Assembly: GCA_027449005.1 (NCBI GenBank)
Contig: DAIDML010000284.1
Location: 1-5,159 of the forward strand
Origin: Erysipelotrichaceae bacterium
GTDB lineage: Bacteria > Bacillota_I > Bacilli_A > Erysipelotrichales > Erysipelotrichaceae
Reading direction: 5' to 3'
Length of the DNA stretch: 5,159 nucleotides
Position numbers and translations under genes: made by a program
The notes under the pieces: model-generated
Databases searched by the model: none
The model's input: only the letters and a program-made list of their open reading frames with translations
Told to the model about the DNA's origin: nothing
Shown here: positions 1 to 4,977 of the stretch, in pieces
How positions within the stretch are numbered: the stretch's first letter is position 1
How the letters are laid out: each line of letters opens with the position of its first letter

Positions 1-128
1 ATGGTATTGCTCGTTGGGAACATTTTTTAGACAAAGATGCCAGTGAAGTGAGTGTTCCTTATCAAGCATGGACACTCAATGAAGAAAAGGTGCGTTACTA
101 TGAATTTAATCAACATCCAAGTCGTTGA
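1..128 (+). CDS. 3' end of an unrecognised protein gene (partial)
   Basis: Reading from base 3 there is an open frame of 41 codons ending at TGA 126-128. It encodes the C-terminal end of a protein whose start lies outside the window; it begins GIARWEHFLDKD and ends YYEFNQHPSR. The residue mix (W, Y, charged residues, no low complexity) looks like real protein, and the other two forward frames stop early (28-30 and 44-46). The acetyltransferase gene begins inside this frame with a 29-base overlap, and its ribosome site lies within this coding sequence, so the two are probably co-transcribed and translationally coupled. I do not recognise the family from this tail and assign no function. Confidence 0.6.
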   Translation, partial: GIARWEHFLDKDASEVSVPYQAWTLNEEKVRYYEFNQHPSR

Positions 129-528
129 GGGTAAAGCTGCACTGGAGTATACTGGTCCTATTCGTGTTGAAGTTTTTGAACATGAACAAGGTTTCGTGGA
201 TGAATTTGATGAACTTGATGACGTCAGTGTTCATGTGATGATTGAACTTGATAACACCATCATCGCAAGTGGTCGCATGTATGAAGAGCATCCTCATCAA
301 TATCATTTAGGCCGAATTGTTGTTAAGCGATCATTTCGAGGACAAGGGCATGGAAAGGTTGTTGTGGAAACATTGGTTAATCTAGCCAAAGAAAAAGGAG
401 CACATCAATGTGTGCTCTCATCTCAAACCCATGCTTGTGCTTTTTATGAATCATGTGGTTTCATCAAAGAAGGCGAGGTTTATCTTGAACAAGGCCAACC
501 TCATCAATGGATGATATATTATATATAA
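100..528 (+). CDS. GNAT-family N-acetyltransferase, YjcF/ElaA-like
   Basis: Encodes a 142-residue cytosolic protein of the GNAT superfamily, which transfers an acetyl group from acetyl-CoA to an amine. The acetyl-CoA pyrophosphate-binding loop is RGQGHG (residues 80-85), after the beta strand GRIVV (71-75). The N-terminal VFEHEQGF...EFDELD (25-40) and the C-terminal SSQTHACAFYESCGF (108-121) ending in a PH..M motif match the layout of B. subtilis YjcF and E. coli ElaA, and the length fits these single-domain proteins. The substrate cannot be read from sequence. The ATG at 100 is preferred because AAAGG (86-90) sits 9 bases upstream; an in-frame GTG at 52 would add 16 unconserved-looking residues and lacks a ribosome site. 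The gene overlaps the preceding one by 29 bases and is followed 2 bases after its stop by a hairpin. Confidence 0.85.
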   Translation: MNLINIQVVEGKAALEYTGPIRVEVFEHEQGFVDEFDELDDVSVHVMIELDNTIIASGRMYEEHPHQYHLGRIVVKRSFRGQGHGKVVVETLVNLAKEKGAHQCVLSSQTHACAFYESCGFIKEGEVYLEQGQPHQWMIYYI

Positions 529-530
529 GA

Positions 531-554
531 GAAGAAGCACTCACGTGCTTCTTC
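531..554 (+). terminator. Perfect 10-bp hairpin after the acetyltransferase gene, abutting the IS left end
   Basis: GAAGAAGCAC (531-540) pairs perfectly with GTGCTTCTTC (545-554) around the loop TCAC. Position and shape suit the stem of the acetyltransferase gene's intrinsic terminator, but no T tract follows because IS sequence begins at once. The next T tract (582-588) belongs to the IS-borne hairpin. The loop is of the UNAC type, closed by a C-G pair. The insertion may have separated this stem from its original T tract. Confidence 0.6.
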
Positions 555-569
555 AGACTGTCGACAAAT
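552..569 (+). repeat. IS left terminal inverted repeat (IRL)
   Basis: TTCAGACTGTCGACAAAT is the inverted copy of 2133-2150 with one mismatch (C562 against the base pairing with T2140). Its inner part, AGACTGTCGACA, also forms the 5' arm of the terminator hairpin at 555-588, so the transposase recognition site and an RNA stem share the same bases. Confidence 0.85.
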
Positions 570-588
570 GTGTCGATGGTCTTTTTTT
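555..588 (+). terminator. Intrinsic terminator built into the IS left end
   Basis: AGACTGTCGACA (555-566) pairs with TGTCGATGGTCT (571-582) across the loop AATG. This gives a continuous 12-bp stem with two G-U wobbles (559/578 and 560/577), followed by seven T (582-588). It directly abuts the hairpin at 531-554, so the two stems could stack coaxially. It should stop transcripts from the acetyltransferase gene before they reach the transposase, replacing the T tract missing after the first hairpin. Confidence 0.75.
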
Positions 589-592
589 ATTT

Positions 593-634
593 TTGAATCA
601 AGGGAGACATGGTAAAATAGAGGTATCATGAGGA
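593..634 (+). promoter_or_regulatory. Probable transposase promoter (extended -10) and ribosome site
   Basis: TGGTAAAAT (610-618) is an extended -10 element, with TG one base upstream of TAAAAT (613-618). A -35-like TTGAAT (593-598) lies only 14 bases upstream, shorter than ideal, so the promoter would depend on the TG extension. GAGGA (630-634) is the ribosome site, 7 bases before the ATG at 642. The promoter lies just downstream of the IS-borne terminator, so expression would come from this weak internal signal rather than from read-through. Confidence 0.5.
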
Positions 635-641
635 ACACACT

Positions 642-2126
642 ATGATTACTAAAACGAATCAAAAAGCTCACGAGATAAGCATGATTATCTTAGAAACCTT
701 TGTCCCTGAAAATCACTTACTACGGAAAATTGATCAATCAATCAATTTCCGTTTTATTTATGATTTAGTGGAGCCGTTGTATTCAAAGATAGGACGACCA
801 AGCATTGATCCTATCATTCTATTTAAACTGCTCTTCATTAATCACTTGTACGGATATAATAGTATGCGCCGTACCATTGAAGAAACCAAAGTAAATCTAG
901 CCTATCGTTGGTTTGTGGGATTAAGTGTTGAAGAATCAGTTCCTCATTTCTCTGACTTCTCTAAAAACTACACACGAAAATTCAGTCAACGGATTGAAAT
1001 TGCTCACCCTATCACAGGGGTGATTGAAGCTAAAAGTGTTTTTGCGGCGGTATTTGATCACATATTAGCGCAAGCCTATGAAAAAGACTTTATTCGAGCT
1101 GCTCACATTTATATGGATTCCACTCACATTAAGGCGAATGCGAATAAGCGCAAATCCAATGATGTGATGGTGACTCAAGAGCGTAAGATGTATCAAGATG
1201 CCTTAGACCAAGAATGTGATCGTTATAGTGAAGCACAAGGACTTTCAATCGCAAAAGAGGTTGAAGGTGAAACCAAACGCATCAAACAGAGCAGTGTTGA
1301 CCCACAGAGTGGTCATTTTCATAAAGGTGAGCATGAAAAACAGTTTGCCTATAGTGCGCAAACCACCTGTGATCAACATGGATTTATCTTAGGAGTACAT
1401 GTGGATGCAGGGAATCATCATGACAGTAAAACATTCTATCCCGCCTTTAGTAAGATTCATGATGTGTTTGGCCAGATGATTCGTAGTGTTGGTGTGGATG
1501 CAGGGTACAAGACCCCCGCTATTGCACGGGAACTGATTGAGCGAAACATTACACCCCTCATGCCTTACACCCGACCAAAGGGAAGAAAAGAATCAACAGA
1601 ATTAGCAGTTGGAAAGCAAGCGTTTGTCTATGATACGAGTGCAGATGTGTATCACTGTCCTAATGGAGCAGTTTTAACCCCACGTAGTGTCAGTAAGAAA
1701 GATGGAACGATTCTATATCGATCTTCAACGAAAGACTGTAAGAAGTGTCCACTCAAAGACGTGTGTTTAAGTAAAACCAGTTCATCTAAAACCATTACCC
1801 GCAGTGTGTGGCAACGCTACATGGATGAAGTTGAAATGATACGCAAAACAAGTTATCACGATAAATATTATAAATTAAGAAAGCAAACCATTGAACGCAT
1901 CTTCGCTGATGCGAAGGATAAACATGGATGTCGTTATACTCGTTATCGAGGACTAGAAAAGGTACAAGATTATACGTATCTGCTTTTCGCTTCAATGAAC
2001 ATGAAAAAGATAGCCTTATGGACATCGCGTAAGGTTTCACCTTCTTCATTGTTTGGTCATATTATAGATTCATTTATCCAATTAATGAACATAAAAACGG
2101 GGTTAGTTCTTCAAGTGAAGTTCTAA
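642..2126 (+). CDS. IS1182-family DDE transposase, full length
   Basis: A 494-residue transposase that catalyses cut and strand transfer of the surrounding element. The N-terminal region (about residues 20-115: LRKID, GRPSIDPIILFKLL, PHFSDFSKNYTRKF) is the DUF772-type domain usual in IS1182/IS5-like enzymes. The RNase H-like catalytic core follows, with likely triad residues D159 (YMDSTHIKANA), D286 (VGVDAGYK) and E418 (TIERIFADAK). Just after the glutamate comes the HGCRYTRYRGL segment. Between D286 and E418 a cysteine set, C339, C366, C369 and C375, looks like the small zinc-binding insert common in this family. There are no internal stops or frameshifts and all three acidic residues are present, so the enzyme may be active. 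The last codons lie inside a hairpin (2097-2132). Confidence 0.93.
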   Translation: MITKTNQKAHEISMIILETFVPENHLLRKIDQSINFRFIYDLVEPLYSKIGRPSIDPIILFKLLFINHLYGYNSMRRTIEETKVNLAYRWFVGLSVEESVPHFSDFSKNYTRKFSQRIEIAHPITGVIEAKSVFAAVFDHILAQAYEKDFIRAAHIYMDSTHIKANANKRKSNDVMVTQERKMYQDALDQECDRYSEAQGLSIAKEVEGETKRIKQSSVDPQSGHFHKGEHEKQFAYSAQTTCDQHGFILGVHVDAGNHHDSKTFYPAFSKIHDVFGQMIRSVGVDAGYKTPAIARELIERNITPLMPYTRPKGRKESTELAVGKQAFVYDTSADVYHCPNGAVLTPRSVSKKDGTILYRSSTKDCKKCPLKDVCLSKTSSSKTITRSVWQRYMDEVEMIRKTSYHDKYYKLRKQTIERIFADAKDKHGCRYTRYRGLEKVQDYTYLLFASMNMKKIALWTSRKVSPSSLFGHIIDSFIQLMNIKTGLVLQVKF

Positions 2127-2132
2127 CCCCGT
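2097..2132 (+). terminator. GC-rich hairpin overlapping the transposase stop codon
   Basis: ACGGGGTTAG (2097-2106) pairs with CTAACCCCGT (2123-2132). After a TT/TT internal loop a second short stem, CTTC/GAAG (2109-2112 with 2117-2120), closes on the loop AAGT. The stop codon TAA (2124-2126) is in the 3' arm. Only ATTTGTCT follows, a poor T tract, so it may protect the mRNA end or pause polymerase rather than terminate alone. It ends exactly where the right inverted repeat starts. Confidence 0.6.
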
Positions 2133-2150
2133 ATTTGTCTACAGTCTGAA
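2133..2150 (-). repeat. IS right terminal inverted repeat (IRR)
   Basis: ATTTGTCTACAGTCTGAA is the reverse complement of IRL at 17 of 18 positions. Its last two bases are also the first two of the right flanking hairpin stem (2149-2168), mirroring the overlap at the left end. Confidence 0.85.
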
Positions 2151-2175
2151 AGACACTAACGTGTCTTTTTCTTTT
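2149..2175 (+). terminator. Intrinsic terminator at the IS right end
   Basis: AAAGACAC (2149-2156) pairs with GTGTCTTT (2161-2168) around the loop TAAC and is followed by TTCTTTT, which with the end of the stem makes a U-rich tail. It should end transposase transcripts before the fructose operon promoter. It resembles the hairpin at the other IS end (same CAC-TNAC-GTG core) but has different lower-stem pairs. Confidence 0.75.
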
Positions 2176-2183
2176 AGACACGA

Positions 2184-2202
2184 TTTGATTGACTTTGATT
2201 GA
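2184..2202 (+). promoter_or_regulatory. Upstream operator pair, two TTTGATTGA repeats
   Basis: TTTGATTGA occurs exactly twice, at 2184-2192 and 2194-2202, a 10-bp period that puts both copies on one face of the helix. TTTGATTG also occurs as its exact reverse complement at 2278-2285, on the other side of the promoter. I infer binding sites for the DeoR-family regulator of this operon, a family that often uses several repeated sites and loops DNA. No binding evidence is available from sequence alone. Confidence 0.55.
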
Positions 2203-2206
2203 TTTT

Positions 2207-2224
2207 GTGTGAAAATAGTGTGAA
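2207..2224 (+). repeat. Direct repeat GTGTGAA, 11-bp spacing, upstream of the -35
   Basis: GTGTGAA occurs at 2207-2213 and 2218-2224, one helical turn apart, ending 14 bases before the -35 hexamer. The placement suits an activator or a second regulator. It does not match the cre consensus for CcpA well enough for me to call it one. Confidence 0.35.
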
Positions 2225-2238
2225 TTATGAAAAATTTG

Positions 2239-2266
2239 TTGACATTGATTCATTAGTTGATATTAT
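2239..2266 (+). promoter_or_regulatory. Fructose operon promoter
   Basis: A perfect -35 TTGACA (2239-2244) and a -10 TATTAT (2261-2266, five of six consensus bases) are separated by 16 bases. Transcription should begin near 2273, leaving a leader of roughly 55 bases. The spacer holds two more TTGAT units (2245-2249 and 2257-2261), so a repressor bound there would occlude polymerase. This is the only strong promoter-like signal I see ahead of the five operon genes. Confidence 0.75.
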
Positions 2267-2277
2267 ATGACTATAAA

Positions 2278-2296
2278 CAATCAAAAATAATCAAAA
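2278..2296 (-). promoter_or_regulatory. Downstream operator pair, two AATCAAAA repeats
   Basis: AATCAAAA occurs at 2279-2286 and 2289-2296, again with a 10-bp period. These are inverted copies of the upstream TTTGATTG units; with the preceding C, 2278-2285 is an exact inverse. The pair lies just past the predicted transcription start. Its centre is about 94 bp, close to nine helical turns, from the centre of the upstream pair, which favours a repression loop across the promoter. Confidence 0.55.
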
Positions 2297-2327
2297 TAAT
2301 ACAAATTCACTCATTAAGGAGAACACT

Positions 2328-2768
2328 ATGTTGACAAAAGAACTCATTGTATTAGATTGCAAGGCCACAACAAAATTAGAGGTTATTGAATCACTTGCTC
2401 AATTAGCGTTTAAACAGGGTAAAGTCAATAATCCAGAAAAATTTGTTAAAGCTGTATTAGCTAGAGAAGCTGAGTATTCAACAGGTGTTGGATTTAATAT
2501 CGCAATCCCACATGGGAAAGATGATTCAATCCTTGAACCCGTTTTATTGTATGCAAAAGTAAACAACGTAGATTGGCAATCCATGGATGACCAACCTGTT
2601 AAAGCTGTTTTTATGATTGGTGTACCAGGTGAAAGTGAAGGTCAGGTTCACTTGCAAATATTGGCAAAACTTTCACGTTCGTTAATGAAAGAAGAATTCA
2701 GGCAATCATTATTTGATGCTAGCTCAATTGAGGATGTCCTAACATTATTTTCAAGTTTATCGATATAA
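2328..2768 (+). CDS. PTS fructose-class EIIA component
   Basis: A 146-residue soluble EIIA domain of the fructose/mannitol class (PTS_EIIA type 2). It accepts phosphate from HPr and passes it to EIIB. The phosphorylated histidine is H62 in IAIPHGK, the family signature, and the second conserved histidine, H108, is in the VHLQILAKLSR segment. It covers one complete EIIA domain without extension; in many relatives this domain is fused to EIIB and EIIC. AAGGAG (2316-2321) lies 6 bases before the ATG. It is the first gene of the operon, 22 bases before the regulator gene. Confidence 0.92.
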   Translation: MLTKELIVLDCKATTKLEVIESLAQLAFKQGKVNNPEKFVKAVLAREAEYSTGVGFNIAIPHGKDDSILEPVLLYAKVNNVDWQSMDDQPVKAVFMIGVPGESEGQVHLQILAKLSRSLMKEEFRQSLFDASSIEDVLTLFSSLSI

Positions 2769-2790
2769 AAAGAATAAAGGAGGTCATATT

Positions 2791-3561
2791 ATGCTTGCAA
2801 CACAACGACGTGCGTTAATACTTGAACTTATAACGAAAAATCAGTTCATTTCAGTTAACGAACTTTCAGTTCAACTTGATGCATCAGAGGCAACCATTCG
2901 GCGTGATTTAACATCATTGGAGTTAGAAGGTAAATTGGAGCGAACACATGGTGGGGCGTCTGCAATTGGTACTGTTAAAGTCGAAGAAAGAATGGATGAT
3001 AGACAATCTCTAAATATTTATGAAAAAACACAGATTGCTCACAAAGCGTTTAATATGCTTAAGGATTATCACACTATTATTCTTGATGCTGGATCTACAA
3101 CACAATTGTTAGCACGATTGATTGGTGAATCTAATTTGCATTTAACAATCATTACAAATGCAATTAATCATTTTCCAGAGCTCATTAAAAATCCTAATGT
3201 GGAATGCTATCTAATAGGTGGGAAAATACGATCTACAACACTAGCCTGTGTTGGTTCACTTGCCATATCTAGCCTTCAACGATTTAAAGCTGACATTGCC
3301 TTTTTAGGAGTTAATGGTATTTCATTGAAAGGAGAGTTCACCACCGCTGATGTTGAAGAATCTTTAATGAAACGAGCCATGCTTGAACATGCAAACACTG
3401 TGGTTGTTCTTTCAGATCATAGTAAGTTTAATCGTCAATGGTTTAGTGTATTCGCTTTGGCTCATGAAATTGATCATTTGATTTGTAACCAAGGTGGTGA
3501 TCAAACTTTCATAAGTGATTTACAAGACAATACACAGTTGAATATCAGTGTAGTAGGGTAG
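2791..3561 (+). CDS. fruR: DeoR-family transcriptional regulator, FruR-like
   Basis: A 256-residue DNA-binding repressor of the usual DeoR length. The N-terminal winged helix-turn-helix (residues 6-55) contains ISVNELSVQLDASEATIRRD and the LERTHGGA wing. The C-terminal sugar-phosphate sensor domain (about 75-235) shows LDAGSTT (98-104), ITNAI (121-125), LIGGKIR (141-147), FLGVNGI (171-177), TTADVEES (184-191) and VVVLSDHSKF (204-213). Its place between PTS and phosphofructokinase genes points to control of this operon; relatives respond to fructose 1-phosphate. AAAGGAGGT (2776-2784) gives a near-ideal ribosome site. Being second in the operon it is probably autoregulated, likely through the TTGATT repeats around 2184-2296. 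The specific ligand is inferred from context. Confidence 0.9.
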   Translation: MLATQRRALILELITKNQFISVNELSVQLDASEATIRRDLTSLELEGKLERTHGGASAIGTVKVEERMDDRQSLNIYEKTQIAHKAFNMLKDYHTIILDAGSTTQLLARLIGESNLHLTIITNAINHFPELIKNPNVECYLIGGKIRSTTLACVGSLAISSLQRFKADIAFLGVNGISLKGEFTTADVEESLMKRAMLEHANTVVVLSDHSKFNRQWFSVFALAHEIDHLICNQGGDQTFISDLQDNTQLNISVVG

Positions 3562-3567
3562 AAATTT

Positions 3568-4512
3568 ATGATTCTAACTATAACTATTAATCCTGCTATT
3601 GATAAAACAATTATCGTTGATACCTTAAAGGTGAATGAAGTGAATCGCGTAATATCATCTCGAGAAGACTTGGGGGGTAAAGGAATAAATGTTTCAAAAA
3701 TACTATCAAAACTAAATGTTCCAACCATAGCTTGTGGTTTCATTGGTAGTCGCAACTATGCAAAGGTATCTCAGATTGTTGATAATGAGGCACTCGCAAC
3801 AGATTTTGTTTTAGTTGATGCAACAACACGCACAAACACGAAAATTGTAGAACTATCTACACAATCAACAACAGATATTAATGAACCTGGATTCGAAGTT
3901 ACAAAAAAAGAGATCAGTCAGTTAAAAACCTTAATCTCTAGTATTGCCTCTGAAGTGGATATGGTTGTTTTTTCAGGATCACTTTGCCAAGGTATGTCAC
4001 TCGAGTACTATGGTCAACTCATTCAATGTGCAAAAGAAAAAACTCAGGTGGTTATCGACGCTGAGAAATCAGCCTTAAAAGAAGCTTTACGTCACTCCCC
4101 ATTATTGATTAAACCTAATGTGAGTGAACTTGAAGGATTGTTAAATGAGAAACTTGATACTGAAGATAAGTTGATGAAAGCAGCATTGCAATTAATGAAT
4201 GATTCAAATACGAAAATGATGTTGTTGTCAAATGGATCACAAGGATCATACTTCATATCTTTTGAGAGAATCATAAAAGCCGATGCACTTAAAGTGAATG
4301 TTAAAAGTAGCGTGGGTGCAGGAGATTCCATGTTAGCCGGGTTTATTTCGGAATTGAACAAGTCTAATAATATTGAAGAAGCGTTAAGAATTGCCACCGC
4401 TTGTGGAGCGTGTGCTGTTTCTCAGGAAGGTACGCAATCATTCACAATGAGTGAAGTGATTAATATAAAAAACAATGTCAAACTAACAGATTTGACAGGG
4501 AGGTATTTATGA
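3568..4512 (+). CDS. fruK: 1-phosphofructokinase (PfkB family)
   Basis: A 314-residue kinase that uses ATP to turn fructose 1-phosphate into fructose 1,6-bisphosphate, feeding the PTS product into glycolysis. PfkB features are the N-terminal TITINPAIDKT (4-14), the substrate-binding GGKGINVSK (36-44), TRTNTKI (88-94), KPNVSELEGL (182-191) and the ATP-site SVGAGDSMLAGF (248-259) with catalytic base D253. Length is typical. A tagatose-6-phosphate kinase (LacC type) has the same fold, but the fructose-class PTS context favours FruK. It starts 6 bases after the regulator's stop, with only a modest ribosome site (AGGG, 3555-3558) reaching into that gene's end, so translation is probably coupled. 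Its stop overlaps the EIIB start as ATGA (4509-4512). Confidence 0.9.
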   Translation: MILTITINPAIDKTIIVDTLKVNEVNRVISSREDLGGKGINVSKILSKLNVPTIACGFIGSRNYAKVSQIVDNEALATDFVLVDATTRTNTKIVELSTQSTTDINEPGFEVTKKEISQLKTLISSIASEVDMVVFSGSLCQGMSLEYYGQLIQCAKEKTQVVIDAEKSALKEALRHSPLLIKPNVSELEGLLNEKLDTEDKLMKAALQLMNDSNTKMMLLSNGSQGSYFISFERIIKADALKVNVKSSVGAGDSMLAGFISELNKSNNIEEALRIATACGACAVSQEGTQSFTMSEVINIKNNVKLTDLTGRYL

Positions 4513-4907
4513 AAGTTTTAGGAGTTACAGCATGCCCAACTGGTATTGCTCACACCTACATGGCAGCAGAAGCCATTGAACAAGCCGCAAAACGATTAGG
4601 TTATGAAGTGAAAGTAGAAACACGAGGTTCAGTAGGAGTTGAAAATGAACTAAGTAGCGATGATATCGCAACCGCAGATGTGATTGTTCTTGCTTGTGAT
4701 ACCACAGTGCCCACAGATCGATTTATTGGGAAAAAACTCATTTCCGTTGGAGTCTCAGATGCAATTAAACGAGCTCAAGAAATCATTGAAACAGGATTAG
4801 AAAAACCGGCTTTTGATGGTGTTCTAGTATCAGAGAAAGCAGTTAAAAAAACCAAGGATGGTGAGGAGTCACAAAGTCTATTTTCAAAACTCTTTGGCAA
4901 GAAATAA
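4509..4907 (+). CDS. PTS fructose-class EIIB component
   Basis: A 132-residue soluble EIIB that receives phosphate from EIIA and gives it to the sugar bound by EIIC. The phosphocysteine is C9 in TACPTGIAHTYMAAEA, the signature of the fructose EIIB class. The domain fills residues 1 to about 97. The remaining 35 or so residues (SEKAVKKTKDGEES...LFGKK) are a charged tail resembling the linker that joins EIIB to EIIC in fused FruA proteins, here ending in a stop. GGGAGG (4498-4503) lies 5 bases before the ATG, which overlaps the fruK stop by 4 bases. The EIIC gene follows after 70 bases in a different frame. Confidence 0.92.
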   Translation: MKVLGVTACPTGIAHTYMAAEAIEQAAKRLGYEVKVETRGSVGVENELSSDDIATADVIVLACDTTVPTDRFIGKKLISVGVSDAIKRAQEIIETGLEKPAFDGVLVSEKAVKKTKDGEESQSLFSKLFGKK

Positions 4908-4923
4908 ATAAGGGATAACTACA

Positions 4924-4962
4924 ATGATGACCGCAATCATCATCGTATTGAACCATAAATAG
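4924..4962 (+). other. 12-codon micro-ORF with a small hairpin, between EIIB and EIIC genes
   Basis: ATG 4924 opens a 12-codon frame (MMTAIIIVLNHK) ending at TAG 4960-4962. AAGGG (4910-4914) sits 9 bases upstream. A 7-bp hairpin, ATGATGA (4924-4930) with TCATCAT (4937-4943) and loop CCGCAA, would hide its start codon. The frame is the same as that of the EIIC gene. It could be a coupling or leader peptide, a remnant, or chance; nothing shows that it is expressed. Confidence 0.2.
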
Positions 4963-4977
4963 AAGAAAGGGAAAGAT

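Larger units (their letters stand above)
552..2150 (+). mobile_element. IS1182-family insertion sequence, about 1.6 kb, apparently intact
   Basis: A single transposase gene is bracketed by 18-bp inverted repeats that match at 17 of 18 positions: 552-569 (TTCAGACTGTCGACAAAT) and the complement of 2133-2150. The length of about 1.6 kb is normal for the family. The ends could be trimmed to 555-2147 (AGACTGT...ACAGTCT), because the outermost three bases also belong to the flanking hairpins. No short exact target duplication is visible. Instead each end abuts a hairpin with the core CAC-TNAC-GTG (531-554 and 2149-2168). IS1182 elements are known for palindromic targets and variable-length duplications, which fits. 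The left end carries a terminator (555-588) and the right end a hairpin overlapping the transposase stop (2097-2132). The insertion lies between two transcription units and breaks no gene. Confidence 0.88.

Noticed and set aside
52..99. A longer acetyltransferase starting at GTG 52
   Set aside because: It has no ribosome site, the added 16 residues do not look like the GNAT N-terminus, and the ATG at 100 has a good AAAGG site at 9 bases.
106..306. Minus-strand open frame opposite the acetyltransferase gene
   Set aside because: It is antisense to a clear GNAT gene, has no recognisable protein features, and has no supporting start signals that I can see.
628..645. A 5-codon leader (MRNTL) whose TGA overlaps the transposase ATG
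   Set aside because: The predicted transcript would begin near 625, leaving no room for a ribosome site before 628. The transposase has its own GAGGA site, so the mini-frame is probably chance.
642..2126. A broken or decaying transposase
   Set aside because: The frame is continuous for 494 codons, with D159, D286, E418 and the cysteine set all present, and both inverted repeats are preserved.
2207..2224. A CcpA cre site upstream of the fructose promoter
   Set aside because: The sequence lacks the central CG and symmetry of the cre consensus, so I list it only as a direct repeat.
4092..4397. 101-codon minus-strand open frame opposite fruK
   Set aside because: It mirrors the codons of a well-conserved PfkB gene; its hydrophobic composition is what the complement of such codons gives.
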